This document shows positions 41,068 to 51,716 of a stretch of 62,462 nt of DNA, in pieces. How positions within the stretch are numbered: the stretch's first letter is position 1; each line of letters starts with the position of its first letter. The translations under genes were made by a program, and so were the position numbers. The notes below the pieces were generated by a model. It did not search any database. It was not told the origin of the DNA and saw only the letters and a list, made by a program, of their open reading frames with translations. Origin of the DNA: an uncultured Aquimonas sp. (GTDB lineage: Bacteria > Pseudomonadota > Gammaproteobacteria > Xanthomonadales > Xanthomonadaceae); the NCBI RefSeq assembly GCF_937888285.1, contig NZ_CALART010000105.1, forward strand, positions 1-62,462, in the 5' to 3' direction.

Positions 41068-42079
41068 GGGCGCGCAGCAGGTCGTGGATGTTGAGGGCGC
41101 CGACCGCGTGCTGCTCGGCGTCGACCACCACCAGCGCGCTGATCTTGTGCGACTCCATCAGGCGGGCGGCTTCCACCGCCAGCTTGTCGGCGGTAATGGT
41201 TTTCGGCGCGCGGGTCATCACGCTCTCGACGATCGTGGCGCGCAGGTCGAAGCCGGGGTCGTCCATCGCCCGGCGCAGGTCGCCGTCGGTGAACACGCCG
41301 ACCAGGCGGTTGTCGGCATCGACCACCGCGGTCATGCCGAGGCGCTTGCGGCTGATTTCGAGCACCGCCTCGCTGATCGAGGCCGAGGCCGCAACCCGCG
41401 GCACCTCTTCGCCGCTGTGCATGATGTCGCCGATATGCAGCAGCAGGCGGCGGCCCAGGCTGCCGGCCGGATGCGAGCGGGCGAAGTCGTCGGCGGTGAA
41501 GCCGCGTGCTTCCAGCAGGGCAACGGCCAGGGCATCGCCCATGACCAGTGCGGCGGTCGTGCTGGAGGTCGGCGCCAGGCCAAGCGGGCAGGCCTCGGCC
41601 GGCACGCTGACGTCGAGATGCACGTCCGAAAGGCGCGCCAGCGTCGACTCGGGCTTGCCGGTCATCGCGATCAGCGGATTGCCCTGCCGGCGCAGCACCG
41701 GAAGGATGGTCAGCAGCTCGTCGGTCTCGCCCGAGTTCGACACCGCGATCACCACGTCGGCATCGGTGATCATGCCGAGGTCGCCGTGGCTGGCCTCGCC
41801 CGGATGCACGTAGAAGGCCGGGGTGCCGGTCGAGGCCAGGGTCGCCGCGATCTTGCGTGCGATGTGGCCCGACTTGCCCATGCCGCTGCAGACCACCCGG
41901 CCGGCGCAGGCGAACATCAGCCGGCAGGCGGCGACGAAGTGCTGGTCGATGCGCGCGCGCAGGGCCTCGATGGCGTCGCGCTCCACGTCGATGACCTCGC
42001 GCCCGCTGTGGATCAGCGACTCGGCCGAGAGGCCGCTGGCATCGCGAAGAGAGGGCAGGGGCTGCACTTGGGCGCTCAT
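41057..42079 (-). CDS. kdsD: Arabinose-5-phosphate isomerase
   Basis: 340 residues: a SIS domain (VVCSGMGKSGHIARKIAATL near 65; NSGETDELLTILP near 105) and two CBS domains (from about 210). It starts Kdo synthesis. The start at MSAQVQPLPSL was chosen because the frame upstream has no family similarity. First gene of the long minus-strand operon, divergent from ibaG. Confidence 0.95.
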   Translation of the reverse strand: MSAQVQPLPSLRDASGLSAESLIHSGREVIDVERDAIEALRARIDQHFVAACRLMFACAGRVVCSGMGKSGHIARKIAATLASTGTPAFYVHPGEASHGDLGMITDADVVIAVSNSGETDELLTILPVLRRQGNPLIAMTGKPESTLARLSDVHLDVSVPAEACPLGLAPTSSTTAALVMGDALAVALLEARGFTADDFARSHPAGSLGRRLLLHIGDIMHSGEEVPRVAASASISEAVLEISRKRLGMTAVVDADNRLVGVFTDGDLRRAMDDPGFDLRATIVESVMTRAPKTITADKLAVEAARLMESHKISALVVVDAEQHAVGALNIHDLLRARVV

Positions 42080-42294
42080 GGCGGGATTCAGGGCTTCCGA
42101 AGGAACGGCGGTCGGGCGGCGCTCGGCCGCGGGGCAGCAGCAGAACGCCGGCGGATTCTGACGAGTTGTGGCAGGGGCCGGGTCGGCCGGCGGGGATGCT
42201 TTAGAATCGCTGGCCATTCTACCCCGCCCCGCATCGGGGCCGCCCGCGACCGGCGCGCTGCATGCCCGGCCGCGAGGCGTCGCCAAGCCTGCCC

Positions 42295-42531
42295 ATGACC
42301 CCTGAAACCATCCGTGAACTGATCGAAGCCGGCCTGCCCGGCGCCCGCGCCCATGTGCAGGGCGACGACGGCGTGCACTTCGAAGCCCTCGTCATCTGCG
42401 ACGCCTTCGCCGGCAAGCTGCCGCTGGCCCGCCACCGCATGGTCTACGCGACCTTGGGCGACCTGATGGGCGGCGCCATCCACGCGCTGTCGCTGAAGAC
42501 CCAGACCCCCGCCGAAGCCGGCGAGGGCTGA
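42295..42531 (+). CDS. ibaG: BolA-family protein IbaG
   Basis: 78 residues of the BolA fold: MTPETIRELIEAGLPGA, FEALVICDAFAGK, PLARHRMVYATLGDLMGG with the conserved His. IbaG/BolA proteins work with monothiol glutaredoxins in iron and acid-stress responses. It sits just before murA, as in E. coli. Confidence 0.92.
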   Translation: MTPETIRELIEAGLPGARAHVQGDDGVHFEALVICDAFAGKLPLARHRMVYATLGDLMGGAIHALSLKTQTPAEAGEG

Positions 42532-42535
42532 TCCC

Positions 42536-43792
<1,257 letters not shown>

Positions 43793-43837
43793 GCGCGCGC
43801 TGAGCGCGCGCTCGGGATGACGGCCGCTGCGCGGCCT

Positions 43838-43860
43838 TGGGATTGGGGATTCGGGATTCG
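43838..43860. repeat. GGGATTC heptamer run
   Basis: Three degenerate heptamers (GGGATTG, GGGATTC, GGGATTC). Same family as the runs at 29054, 34213, 48352 and 60928. Confidence 0.65.
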
Positions 43861-43962
43861 TAAGAGCGCGCTTCGATCTGCGTCGCGCGCTGATCGGACT
43901 GCGCTGGGCTGTATCGTCCGCCCTGTGGCTCCGATCATTTTCGCGCTTCTGTCGGACTTGCT

Positions 43963-44129
43963 GGTGGATGCGCTGCGCTTATCCACCCTACAAGGGCGAG
44001 TGACGCACTGTCCCGATCGAAGCCCAAGCCGCACTACGCGCTTCAGCTTTGCATCAGCGAACGACGCCTTGCCCCGAGCGAAGCCCAGGCCGCCCTACGC
44101 GTAGGGCGGATAAGCGAAGCGCATCCGCC
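43963..44129. repeat. REP-like inverted pair
   Basis: The 29-base word at 43963-43991 and the reverse complement of 44101-44129 match at all but three positions (shared parts: GGATGCGCT, GCGCTTATCC-like, CCCTAC). They are about 110 bases apart in opposite orientation, as in bacterial REP/BIME elements. Confidence 0.7.
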
Positions 44130-44243
44130 GTTCGACGCGGTTCGGGGGAGGCTTGGAGGGGAGAGGTGTATGGAGGGTCAACCGTTCGCCCGGCGTTCCG
44201 AGGCGCGCACCGCATCCATCCTTCGGCAACCCAACTATCGCGA

Positions 44244-45002
44244 TCAGGGTGTTTCAGCGGCTTCCAGCAGAGCGTCAAGCGGCCTGAGCAACCGGTCGAT
44301 TGCTGCGTCCTCGGCATCCAGGCATTGGTGGAGTCGGATTTCCAGTTCGCCAGAAACGCAGGAGGCCAGCACAACGTGCCTCCCATCAAGACACCCCAAA
44401 TGAAGGGTCTGTGCGTTAGGAACCTTCCACAAGGACGGACTGCTCCAAGCAGATCGAAGAGCTTCCAGCTCGACCAAGGGGATTCGGCTCAAGGTGCGCT
44501 GCGATCCGCGGGCGAGAGTTTCTGACTCTCCAGCCGCGTGTTCCGCGGGGGCATCTTCCTGTGTCGGAGGTGGTGCTGGCCTCTGGACGAGTACGTGTTC
44601 GTCCAGGTGCGCTTCATCGCGACCGATGCGTAGCTGCAGCCATCGGGTATCCGCCCAAGCTTCAGCGATCCAGAGCTGGTGGCGCTCGCGCTCCACTTCC
44701 ACGATGCGGGAGTCACAGCGGCTGAGCTCAGAGAACTGAATGTCAAAAGGCGGTGCAGAGCGGTCGTGGAAATCTCGCTCGAATAGGGTCAACGCGACTG
44801 CTGCCATGCGCGTGGCTTCAGCTCGAATTGGCGTGGGTTCACCCTGCAACTCCAGCCACGGCTTGGGCAGCAAACTCCCCCCATCGCCCGCTTCCGCCGG
44901 CGGCCGGAACTCCCGCTCCAGATACAGCGCCGCCGCAACAGGCGCCGCTAGCGCCAAGCTCAGCGCCAGCGTCCGCAACAACGAGATTCGCGGCTTCGCC
45001 AC
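44244..45002 (-). CDS. Uncharacterised protein downstream of the ETF-QO gene
   Basis: 252 residues. An N-terminal hydrophobic segment (LLRTLALSLALAAPVAAALY, about 8-28) is a signal anchor. The rest is soluble, with LEREFRPP, ALTLFERDFHDR and a C-terminal Cys-containing SCVSGELEIRLHQCLDAED. No family is recognised. It starts 2 bases after the ETF-QO stop, so it is probably co-transcribed. Its base composition is somewhat less GC-rich than its neighbours. Confidence 0.7.
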   Translation of the reverse strand: MAKPRISLLRTLALSLALAAPVAAALYLEREFRPPAEAGDGGSLLPKPWLELQGEPTPIRAEATRMAAVALTLFERDFHDRSAPPFDIQFSELSRCDSRIVEVERERHQLWIAEAWADTRWLQLRIGRDEAHLDEHVLVQRPAPPPTQEDAPAEHAAGESETLARGSQRTLSRIPLVELEALRSAWSSPSLWKVPNAQTLHLGCLDGRHVVLASCVSGELEIRLHQCLDAEDAAIDRLLRPLDALLEAAETP

Positions 45003-45004
45003 GG

Positions 45005-46603
45005 CTACAGGTTCTGGTAATTCGGCCCCGCCGCCCCTTCAGGCGTCACCCAGTTGATGATCTGGTAGGGGTCCTTGATGTCGCAGGTCTTGCAGTGCAC
45101 GCAGTTGGCGGCGTTGATCTGCAGTCGCTTGCCCGCCTCGTCCTCGACCATTTCGTAAACCCCCGCGGGGCAGAAGCGGGTGCAGGGGTTGCCGTATTCC
45201 TCGGCGCACTTCGTCACGCAGACATCGGTGTTCTCGACGCGCAAGTGCACGGGCTGGTCTTCGTCGTGCTCGGTCGCGGCGTAGTAGACGCCGGCCAGGC
45301 GGTCGCGCGGGGCGAGGCTGCGGTCGACGTAGTCGCGCTTCGGCGTCTCGGCTTCGCTGAGTTTCTGCAGGCTGGCGTGGTCGGATTTGACCTTCAGCGT
45401 CCACGGCGAGGCGCCGCCGGTCACCGTCTCCCAGCCCGAGTTGATCAGGCCGAACCACAGGCCCTTCTTGAAGCCAGGCTTGAAGTTGCGGACCTTCTTG
45501 AGCTCCGAGTACACCACCGAACCGCGCAGCTTGGCGTCCCAGCCTTCGACGGCGTCGGTGCTGGCGATGTGTTCGGCGGCGAGCATGCCGGAGCGCATCG
45601 CCTGGTGGACGCCCTTGATCTTGGGCACGTTGACGAGACCCGCATCACAGCCGATCAGGATCGCGCCCGGCATCTCCGTCTTGGGCAGGCTCTGGTAGCC
45701 GCCGGTGACGATGGCGCGTGCGCCGGCGGACAGAATGCTGCCGCCGTCCAGCAGCGGCTTCACGGTCGGGTGGTGCTTCCACTGCTGGAAGGCTTCATAG
45801 GGCTGGTAGTTCGGGTCGCGGTAGTCAAGGCCCGAGACATAACCGAGCGCGATGCGGCCGCCGGTCAGGTGGTACAGGAAGCTGCCGCCGTAGGTGCGCG
45901 AGTCGGCCGGCCAGCCGAGGCTGTGCACGATCTTGCCGGGATTGACGCGGTCTTCCGGCACCTGCCACAGCTCCTTGATGCCGATCGAATAGCTCTGCGG
46001 ATCGCTGCCGGCGTCGAGGCCGTACTGCTTGATCAGCGGCTTGGCCAAGTGCCCGCGCGCGCCTTCGGCGAGCACGGTGATGCGGGCGCGGATGTCGATG
46101 CCCTGCGTGTAGCCGGGCTTGTGCGAGCCGTCCTTCGCCACGCCCATGTCGCCGATGCGCACGCCGACCACGCGGCCCTGTTCGATCAGGGTTTCGGCGG
46201 CGGCGAAGCCGGGGTAGATCTCGACGCCCAGCGCTTCGGCCTGCGGCGCCAGCCAGGCGCAGGTGGCGCCCAGGCTGACGATGAAGTTGCCGTGGTTGTT
46301 CATCTGCGGCGGCACGATCGGGAACTTGAAGCCGCCGGTCCGGGTGAGGAACCAGAACTCGTCCTCGGTGGCGGGCACGCAGATCGGCGGCGGGTTGTCC
46401 CGCCAGCCCGGCAGCAGCTCGTCCAGCGGGCCGGGCTCGATCACCGCACCGGAGAGAATCTGTGCGCCGATGGTGGAGGCCTTCTCGATCACGCAGACCG
46501 ACAGGTCCGGCTTGAGCTGTTTCAGTCGAATGGCGAAGGCGAGGCCGGCAGGGCCTGCACCCACCGTGACCACGTCGTATTCCATGACATCGCGCTCGCT
46601 CAT
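45005..46603 (-). CDS. etfD: Electron transfer flavoprotein-ubiquinone oxidoreductase
   Basis: Passes electrons from ETF (reduced by acyl-CoA dehydrogenases) to quinone at the membrane. The 532 residues have the FAD motif VTVGAGPAGLAFAIRL near 12, PEDRVNPGKIVHSLGWP near 225, and the C-terminal [4Fe-4S] region with CVTKCAEEYGNPCTRFCPAG and NCVHCKTCDIKDPYQIINW. The start at MSERDVMEYD follows AGGAG; the longer frame upstream is rejected. Functionally linked to the acyl-CoA dehydrogenase at 53557. Confidence 0.95.
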   Translation of the reverse strand: MSERDVMEYDVVTVGAGPAGLAFAIRLKQLKPDLSVCVIEKASTIGAQILSGAVIEPGPLDELLPGWRDNPPPICVPATEDEFWFLTRTGGFKFPIVPPQMNNHGNFIVSLGATCAWLAPQAEALGVEIYPGFAAAETLIEQGRVVGVRIGDMGVAKDGSHKPGYTQGIDIRARITVLAEGARGHLAKPLIKQYGLDAGSDPQSYSIGIKELWQVPEDRVNPGKIVHSLGWPADSRTYGGSFLYHLTGGRIALGYVSGLDYRDPNYQPYEAFQQWKHHPTVKPLLDGGSILSAGARAIVTGGYQSLPKTEMPGAILIGCDAGLVNVPKIKGVHQAMRSGMLAAEHIASTDAVEGWDAKLRGSVVYSELKKVRNFKPGFKKGLWFGLINSGWETVTGGASPWTLKVKSDHASLQKLSEAETPKRDYVDRSLAPRDRLAGVYYAATEHDEDQPVHLRVENTDVCVTKCAEEYGNPCTRFCPAGVYEMVEDEAGKRLQINAANCVHCKTCDIKDPYQIINWVTPEGAAGPNYQNL

Positions 46604-46757
46604 GGCTGGCTCCTGGCTGTGTGCGTAAAGGGCGGCATTATCGGGGGCGGGGCGTGCAGGCGACAGCGTCTTGACCGCGTGGCCCGCAGAGTGCGCGGGG
46701 CGCAGGGTCTGCATCGGGCAGGCCTGGCCGGCAGGGGTGGCAAGCATACTTCAGCGT

Positions 46758-47357
46758 ATGGAATGGATCGAGATTGCCCTGACCGGTGCCGAACTGCGCA
46801 TCGCGCCGGCCTTCCTGCAGGCCGAGGAAGCCGATGCGCTGCTGGCGGCACTCAGCGCCGAAATCCCCTGGGAGCAGCACCGCATCCGCCTCTACGGCCG
46901 CGAGCACGCCTCGCCGCGGCTGTCGTGCTGGATGGGTGACCCGGGTGCCGTCTACACCTATTCGCGCACGCGCTTCGAGCCGCGGCCGTGGACGCCGGCA
47001 CTGGCCGCGCTAAGGCCGCGGATCGAGCACGCCTGCGGGGCGCGCTTCAACAGCGTGCTCGCGAACCTCTACCGCGACGGCGCCGACGGCATGGGCTGGC
47101 ACGCCGACGACGAGCCCGAGTTGGGTCCCGAGCCGGTGATCGCCTCGCTCAGTCTGGGCGCGGTGCGCGGCTTCGCCTTTCGCGACCTCGCCGAGCGCCG
47201 CCAGCGGTTGAAGCTCGATCTGCCGCACGGCAGCCTGCTGGTCATGGCCGGGCGCACCCAGGCCCTGTACCAGCACGCCATTGCCAAGAGCGCGCGGGCG
47301 CTGCCGCCGCGGCTGAACCTGACATTCCGCTGGATACGCTGCGGCCCCGCGGCATGA
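46758..47357 (+). CDS. alkB: AlkB-type 2-oxoglutarate/Fe(II) dioxygenase
   Basis: 199 residues, like the ALKBH2/3-type bacterial enzymes that oxidatively remove methyl groups from DNA bases. Seen: SPRLSCWMGDPGAVYTYS near residue 54, the iron-binding HxD in MGWHADDEPELGPEPVIASL near 115, distal His in LYQHAIAKS near 177 and the 2-OG Arg in PPRLNLTFRWI near 190. Divergent from the ETF-QO gene. Confidence 0.9.
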   Translation: MEWIEIALTGAELRIAPAFLQAEEADALLAALSAEIPWEQHRIRLYGREHASPRLSCWMGDPGAVYTYSRTRFEPRPWTPALAALRPRIEHACGARFNSVLANLYRDGADGMGWHADDEPELGPEPVIASLSLGAVRGFAFRDLAERRQRLKLDLPHGSLLVMAGRTQALYQHAIAKSARALPPRLNLTFRWIRCGPAA

Positions 47358-47504
47358 AACTCGTGAAATTGTGTGGCATGCTCGCGCGGTCCGTTCTGCG
47401 GCTGGACAAACCCACGGCCCCATCCGCGCGTCAGCACGCGACGGTGCCGGACGGTTGGGGATGAACAGCGCGACGGGTGTGGTTTCTTTTCCAAGGAGCA
47501 GACC

Positions 47505-48347
47505 ATGAACACGATCCTCAAGCTCGCGGCGCCTGTGTGCCTGGGCCTTTCCCTGTCCCTCGCCGCCAAGGCCGAGACGGTCTGGTTCGAAGTGGCCGAG
47601 ATCGAGTCGGAGCGCAACCAGAGTTTCGTCGTCGCGCTGAGCGACCCGGAGCACATCGCCCAGGCGCGCGCGATCATCGCCAACGGCGGCCGCCCCGATG
47701 ACGACACCCCGGGCATCCTGCTCGCCCGCATCGGTTTGGGCGGTGACGGCTTCAATCGCGACCTGCGTGATCCCGACCAGCGGCTCTGGCGCTGGCACAT
47801 CGATCAGGTTGATGGCTTTGGCGGCCTTGCCATCGAGCTCTGCGACGGCTGGCCCGGCTTCGTCGAGGAAAACCCCAAGGCCTTCATCCAGAACACCGGC
47901 GGGCAGATCTGCTTCTGGGGCTATACGGTCAAGTCCGAGCTGCCCAATGCGCCGCAGTTCGAGATCGGCGAGGGCCTGGACGGCGCCTGGTACAACCCTG
48001 AGCGGCCGGGCCAGGGCGTTTACCTGGATGTGCTGGAGGAGCAGAACAAGCTCGCCTTCGCCTGGTTCACCTGGGCCGAAAACGCGCCCGGCGTGATCCG
48101 CGCCTCCGAGCATCTGTGGTACTCGGGGCTGACCGATATCGCCGGCGAGGCCGCACAGGGACCGATCTACCGAACGACTGGCGGAACCTTCGTTGGCGAG
48201 CAGCTGCTAGACACGCGTGCTGCGGGTCAGGCGACCCTGATCTTCAAGGACTGCAACACCGCCAGCTTCACCTACAGCTTCGGCACCGGCGAGACCGCGG
48301 AGATTCCGCTGCGTCGCGCGGTGCCGACCAAGGGCTGCAGGCGCTGA
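47505..48347 (+). CDS. Exported protein with BP74-like and WYNPERPGQG domains
   Basis: 280 residues with a signal peptide (about 1-22, ending LAAKA). The first domain (VWFEVAEIESERNQSFVVAL, then DPEHIAQARAIIANG) resembles the BP74 N-terminal domain. The second (about 155-275) contains GAWYNPERPGQGVYLDVLEE and FAWFTW, a repeat type frequent in exported Lysobacterales proteins. No catalytic motif is visible. AAGGAG precedes the ATG. Function unknown. Confidence 0.75.
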   Translation: MNTILKLAAPVCLGLSLSLAAKAETVWFEVAEIESERNQSFVVALSDPEHIAQARAIIANGGRPDDDTPGILLARIGLGGDGFNRDLRDPDQRLWRWHIDQVDGFGGLAIELCDGWPGFVEENPKAFIQNTGGQICFWGYTVKSELPNAPQFEIGEGLDGAWYNPERPGQGVYLDVLEEQNKLAFAWFTWAENAPGVIRASEHLWYSGLTDIAGEAAQGPIYRTTGGTFVGEQLLDTRAAGQATLIFKDCNTASFTYSFGTGETAEIPLRRAVPTKGCRR

Positions 48348-48351
48348 GGCC

Positions 48352-48394
48352 GGGATTAGGGATTAGGGATTAGGGATTAGGGATTAGGGATTGG
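48352..48394. repeat. GGGATTA heptamer run
   Basis: Six near-perfect tandem copies of GGGATTA directly after the BP74-like gene. The most regular member of the heptamer family in this window. Confidence 0.9.
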
Positions 48395-48493
48395 CTGGGG
48401 CTGGCTGTGCTCGCCATGTCTCCGCGAAGGGCCTGGCTTCGGAAATCTCTGCAGCGGATCGCAACGCACACGGCGCGCGGTCCGCTGCCCTCT

Positions 48494-49378
48494 TCACAGC
48501 ACCATGCAGCCGACGCCGGCGATCGCCAGCGCGATGCCGCCGGCGCGGCGGCGGTCCATGGGCTCGCGCAGCCACAGCCAGGCCAGCAGCACGATGAAGG
48601 CCGATGAGCTTTCATTGAGGATGGCCGCGACCATGGCGTCGGTGTATTTGTAGCCGCCCAGCCAGAACAGGGTCGACAGGAACTGACCGACAAAGGCGGC
48701 GATCACCAGGGTCGGCCAGTGCACCCGCATGCGCCAGGGGTTCAGGGTGCGCAGCTCGCCGCGCAGGCCGACGATCAGCAGCAGCCCGACCAGGGCGCCG
48801 CCCATGCGGATCAGGCTGATCCAGACCAGCGGCTGCGCCTCAAGCACACGCTTGACCATGACAATGGCGACCGCCATCAGCAGGATCGCCAGCACGCCCA
48901 GCAGCACTCCGGACAGCACGCTGGGGCCGCCCGCCTGGCGCTCGCGTTTGCCGCTGACCAGCAGCACGCCTGAACCCACCAGCACGAAGCCGACGATCTG
49001 CAGTGGACCGAGGCGCTCGCCCAGGAACACGAAGGACAGGGCGATCACGAAGGGGCTGTAGAGATTGCCGATGATGCCCATGCGGCCGGCGCCGAGCTGG
49101 TTCAGCGCTTTGAGGTAGAGCGTGTCGGCAAGGGCCAGCCCGATCACGCCGCTGGTGATCGCGATGGAGATTTCGGCCGCGCTGATGTCCGGCAGGGCCA
49201 GGCCGTGTACCAGCGGCAGGGCCACGGCCAGCATGCCCAGCACCAGCGTGTTCTTGATGAAGTTGAGCTGCAGCGGCGGCAGCCAGGTGCCGAGCTTGCT
49301 GTACAGGATCACGCCCACGGCCCAGGCCATGGCGCTCAACAGCGCGAAGGCCTCGCCGAGGCCAAAGCTGAGTGACAT
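48494..49378 (-). CDS. DMT/EamA-family transporter
   Basis: 294 residues with about ten membrane segments in two EamA halves (first: FALLSAMAWAVGVILYSKLG; second: LLGVLAILLMAVAIVMVKRV). Substrate cannot be deduced; family members export amino acids and other small metabolites. The start at MSLSFGLGEAFALL matches the first helix; the upstream extension is rejected. Confidence 0.88.
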   Translation of the reverse strand: MSLSFGLGEAFALLSAMAWAVGVILYSKLGTWLPPLQLNFIKNTLVLGMLAVALPLVHGLALPDISAAEISIAITSGVIGLALADTLYLKALNQLGAGRMGIIGNLYSPFVIALSFVFLGERLGPLQIVGFVLVGSGVLLVSGKRERQAGGPSVLSGVLLGVLAILLMAVAIVMVKRVLEAQPLVWISLIRMGGALVGLLLIVGLRGELRTLNPWRMRVHWPTLVIAAFVGQFLSTLFWLGGYKYTDAMVAAILNESSSAFIVLLAWLWLREPMDRRRAGGIALAIAGVGCMVL

Positions 49379-49493
49379 GAGGGAGCCGTCCTTGGGGGCG
49401 CGCAGTATGACCAGCCAGCATCGCGCTGGGGAGGCGTCGGTCGCCTGTACCCGCCGGCCCGGTATTCTGGGCGGCCCTGCGAATCCCTCCATC

Positions 49494-50738
49494 ATGACCC
49501 GCCAGCCCAGCTACGCCGATCGCATCGAATTCCTGCTGCAGCTGGCGGCCAGCCTGCACACCTACGGCACCACCGCGCAGCGCCTGGAGCTCGCCATCTC
49601 GAAGGTGGCCGCGCGCCTGCGCCTGCGCTGCCAGGCCATGGCCAATCCGACCGGGCTGATCCTCTCGGTGGTGGATGCCGATGCCGAGGTGGAAGAAGGC
49701 GCACCGGCGGCCGAGACCACCCGCGTGGTGCGCCTGGAGCCTGGCGACGTCGACTTGGCGCGCCTGTGCCAGGCCGACGCCATTGCCGAGCAGGTGCTGG
49801 CGGGCGAAATGAGCCTGAGCGAGGGCTCGCGCGCACTGCGCGCCCTGAAGGCGCCCTCCGGGGTGGCGGCGCAGGCGCTCACCGCTTTCAGCTTCGGCCT
49901 GGCCTCGGCCAGCGTCGCCGGTCTGCTGGGCACTGCCTGGGCGGACATCGCAACGGCGGCCGGCATCGGCTGGGTGATCGGTGCGATGTACGTGCTCGGC
50001 GCCGGTCGGCCCCGGCTGTCCGAGGGCCTGGACGCCATTGCGGCCCTGCTTGCGACCCTGCTGGCGACGGCGGTCGCGTACTGGCTGGTGCCGGTCAATC
50101 TGAAAACTGTGGTGGTGGCGAGCCTGATCGTGCTGCTTCCGGGCCTGACCTTGGCGAATGCGGTATCCGAGCTGTCCAGCCAGCATCTGATGGCCGGCAC
50201 CGCGCGTTTCGCTGGTGCGGTTTCGACCCTGCTCAAGCTCACCTTCGGCACCGTTGCCGCCACCCAGTTCGCTCGTTTGCTGGGCTGGGTGCCGACCGAG
50301 CCTCCCTCGCCAATGCCGCCGGAATGGCTGGAGTGGGTGGCCCTGCTGGTGGCCGCCTATTCGTTCGCGGTGCTGTTCCGCGCCGATCGTCGCGACTATC
50401 CGGTGGTGATGGCCTCGGCCATCCTCGGGTATCTGTGCAGCCGTTATGGCGGCGCCGCGCTGGGCAATGAAGTGGGCGTGTTCATGGCCGGCCTGGTGGT
50501 GAGTGCCGCGAGCAATGTCTACGCCCGGACCTTTCGCCGGCCGGGCGCGGTGGTGCGTGTGCCGGGCATGATTCTGCTGGTGCCGGGAAGTGTCGGGTTC
50601 CGCAGCCTGTCATTCGTATTCGAGCGTGATGTGTTTCTCGGTTTGGATGCGGGATTCACCGTCATCACGGTCCTGATATCGCTGGTGGCGGGCCTGCTCT
50701 TCGGCAATCTGCTGGTGCCGCCGCGGCGCAGTCTTTGA
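49494..50738 (+). CDS. Threonine/serine exporter family protein (ThrE-like)
   Basis: 414 residues: an N-terminal soluble domain (SYADRIEFLLQLAASLHTYG, TTAQRLELAISKVA; the DUF1212 part) followed by about ten membrane helices, including LPGLTLANAVSELSSQHLMA and GMILLVPGSVGFRSL. ThrE exports threonine and serine; specificity here is inferred. Divergent from the EamA gene, so the pair may share a promoter region. Confidence 0.88.
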   Translation: MTRQPSYADRIEFLLQLAASLHTYGTTAQRLELAISKVAARLRLRCQAMANPTGLILSVVDADAEVEEGAPAAETTRVVRLEPGDVDLARLCQADAIAEQVLAGEMSLSEGSRALRALKAPSGVAAQALTAFSFGLASASVAGLLGTAWADIATAAGIGWVIGAMYVLGAGRPRLSEGLDAIAALLATLLATAVAYWLVPVNLKTVVVASLIVLLPGLTLANAVSELSSQHLMAGTARFAGAVSTLLKLTFGTVAATQFARLLGWVPTEPPSPMPPEWLEWVALLVAAYSFAVLFRADRRDYPVVMASAILGYLCSRYGGAALGNEVGVFMAGLVVSAASNVYARTFRRPGAVVRVPGMILLVPGSVGFRSLSFVFERDVFLGLDAGFTVITVLISLVAGLLFGNLLVPPRRSL

Positions 50739-50849
50739 AAGCGCCTCAAGGGCTCCTGCCGCCATGCTCATGCCGCCAGCGGCGGCGCCTCTCTGACCCT
50801 GGCGCCGGCTCCTTCCCGCCCTGCCGTCCGTAACTCGGCCCCCCAGAAC

Positions 50850-50884
50850 GCACAACGCCGGCGCGTGGCCGGCGTCGTGTGCTT
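50850..50884 (-). terminator. Hairpin after the H-NS-like gene
   Basis: GCACAACGCCGGC pairs with GCCGGCGTCGTGTGC (two mismatches) around GCGTG. The T-run is weak on either strand. It lies between the convergent thrE-like and hns-like genes and may serve both. Confidence 0.55.
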
Positions 50885-50899
50885 GCCTGCAATCCTTGC

Positions 50900-51217
50900 T
50901 CAGCCGACGCGCAGCGAATCCTGCGAAGCGCCCGACGCCAGTGCATCCTTGAACCAGTTCGGGCGCTTGCCGCGGCCGCTCCAGGTCTGCGAGGGGTCAG
51001 CCGGATTCGCGAATTTGGCGCCCGCGCTGCCCTTGCCGCCTTTGCCGCCCTTGCCGAACAGCTCTTCGATGCTGTAGCCCTCGTCCTTGGCCAGCTGGCT
51101 CAGCTTCTTGCGGACGTCATTGATGCGCTGCTTGTGCAGGTTGCGCTTGGCTTCCGCCGCTTTGGCGATCAGCTCATCCAACTGCTGCGGGGAAAGACCT
51201 GCCAGATCGATTGCCAT
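50900..51217 (-). CDS. H-NS-family DNA-binding protein
   Basis: 105 residues. N-terminal coiled-coil region (LDELIAKAAEAKRNLHKQRI, NDVRKKLSQLAKDEGY), a Gly/Lys linker (FGKGGKGGKGSAG), and the C-terminal DNA-binding AT-hook-like motif WSGRGKRPNWFKDAL. Such proteins silence AT-rich, acquired DNA. AAGGAG precedes the ATG. Confidence 0.93.
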   Translation of the reverse strand: MAIDLAGLSPQQLDELIAKAAEAKRNLHKQRINDVRKKLSQLAKDEGYSIEELFGKGGKGGKGSAGAKFANPADPSQTWSGRGKRPNWFKDALASGASQDSLRVG

Positions 51218-51297
51218 TTGAATCTCCTTTGGACGGATTCGAGTTCTTGTGGGGCTGCGCAGTGCCGAGGGTTCGCGCATTCGTGCGAACGCCAAGG

Positions 51298-51326
51298 CTT
51301 ATAGCGCAAGCCACCGAATCTGACAA
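51298..51326 (-). promoter_or_regulatory. Promoter of the H-NS-like gene
   Basis: On the minus strand TTGTCA (51321-51326), a 17-base spacer and TATAAG (51298-51303), giving a leader of about 75 bases that contains a GTTCGC with GCGAAC hairpin. The rest of 51327-51716 holds no convincing gene. Confidence 0.75.
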
Positions 51327-51716
51327 TGTTTCGGGGTGGCGCATGCCAGCGTCGGGTGAGGGCCTGGTACAGCTGACTGGAAGCTTCACTCCCTATCTGA
51401 CTGGCAGGCCGCGCTGTGTGCTCCGATTGCCGGAGATTGCGAATGACCCGCTAATCGGCGTTTGCGCCGCCTGCGCGCGATCGAGCTCGGCGATCTGCGC
51501 GGGAAGCACTCATTGCGCGTGCCAGTCCATTCGCCAGCTCGGCCAGTGCGACTTCACCCCCTCCACGCGTGGCGTGCCCTCCTCGACGCAGCAGGCGGTG
51601 CACGCGATTCGGCTGCGCTGTCTCGTGCTCGCTGCGCGGGCTATCATCAGACGTCGCCTCGCAGAATCAAGTGCTGCATGGCGGAACAAACAAGCATCTT
51701 CTCCGGAGTGTTCACC

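Larger units (their letters stand above)
43793..44243. other. Repeat-rich intergenic region after murA
   Basis: 451 bases without a gene. Contents: a GC hairpin GAGCGCGCGC with GCGCGCGCTC right after the murA stop (no T-run), a GGGATTC heptamer run at 43838-43860, a REP-like inverted pair at 43963-43991 and 44101-44129, and two near-copies of a CGAAGCCCA(A/G)GCCG word at about 44020 and 44078. Confidence 0.6.
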
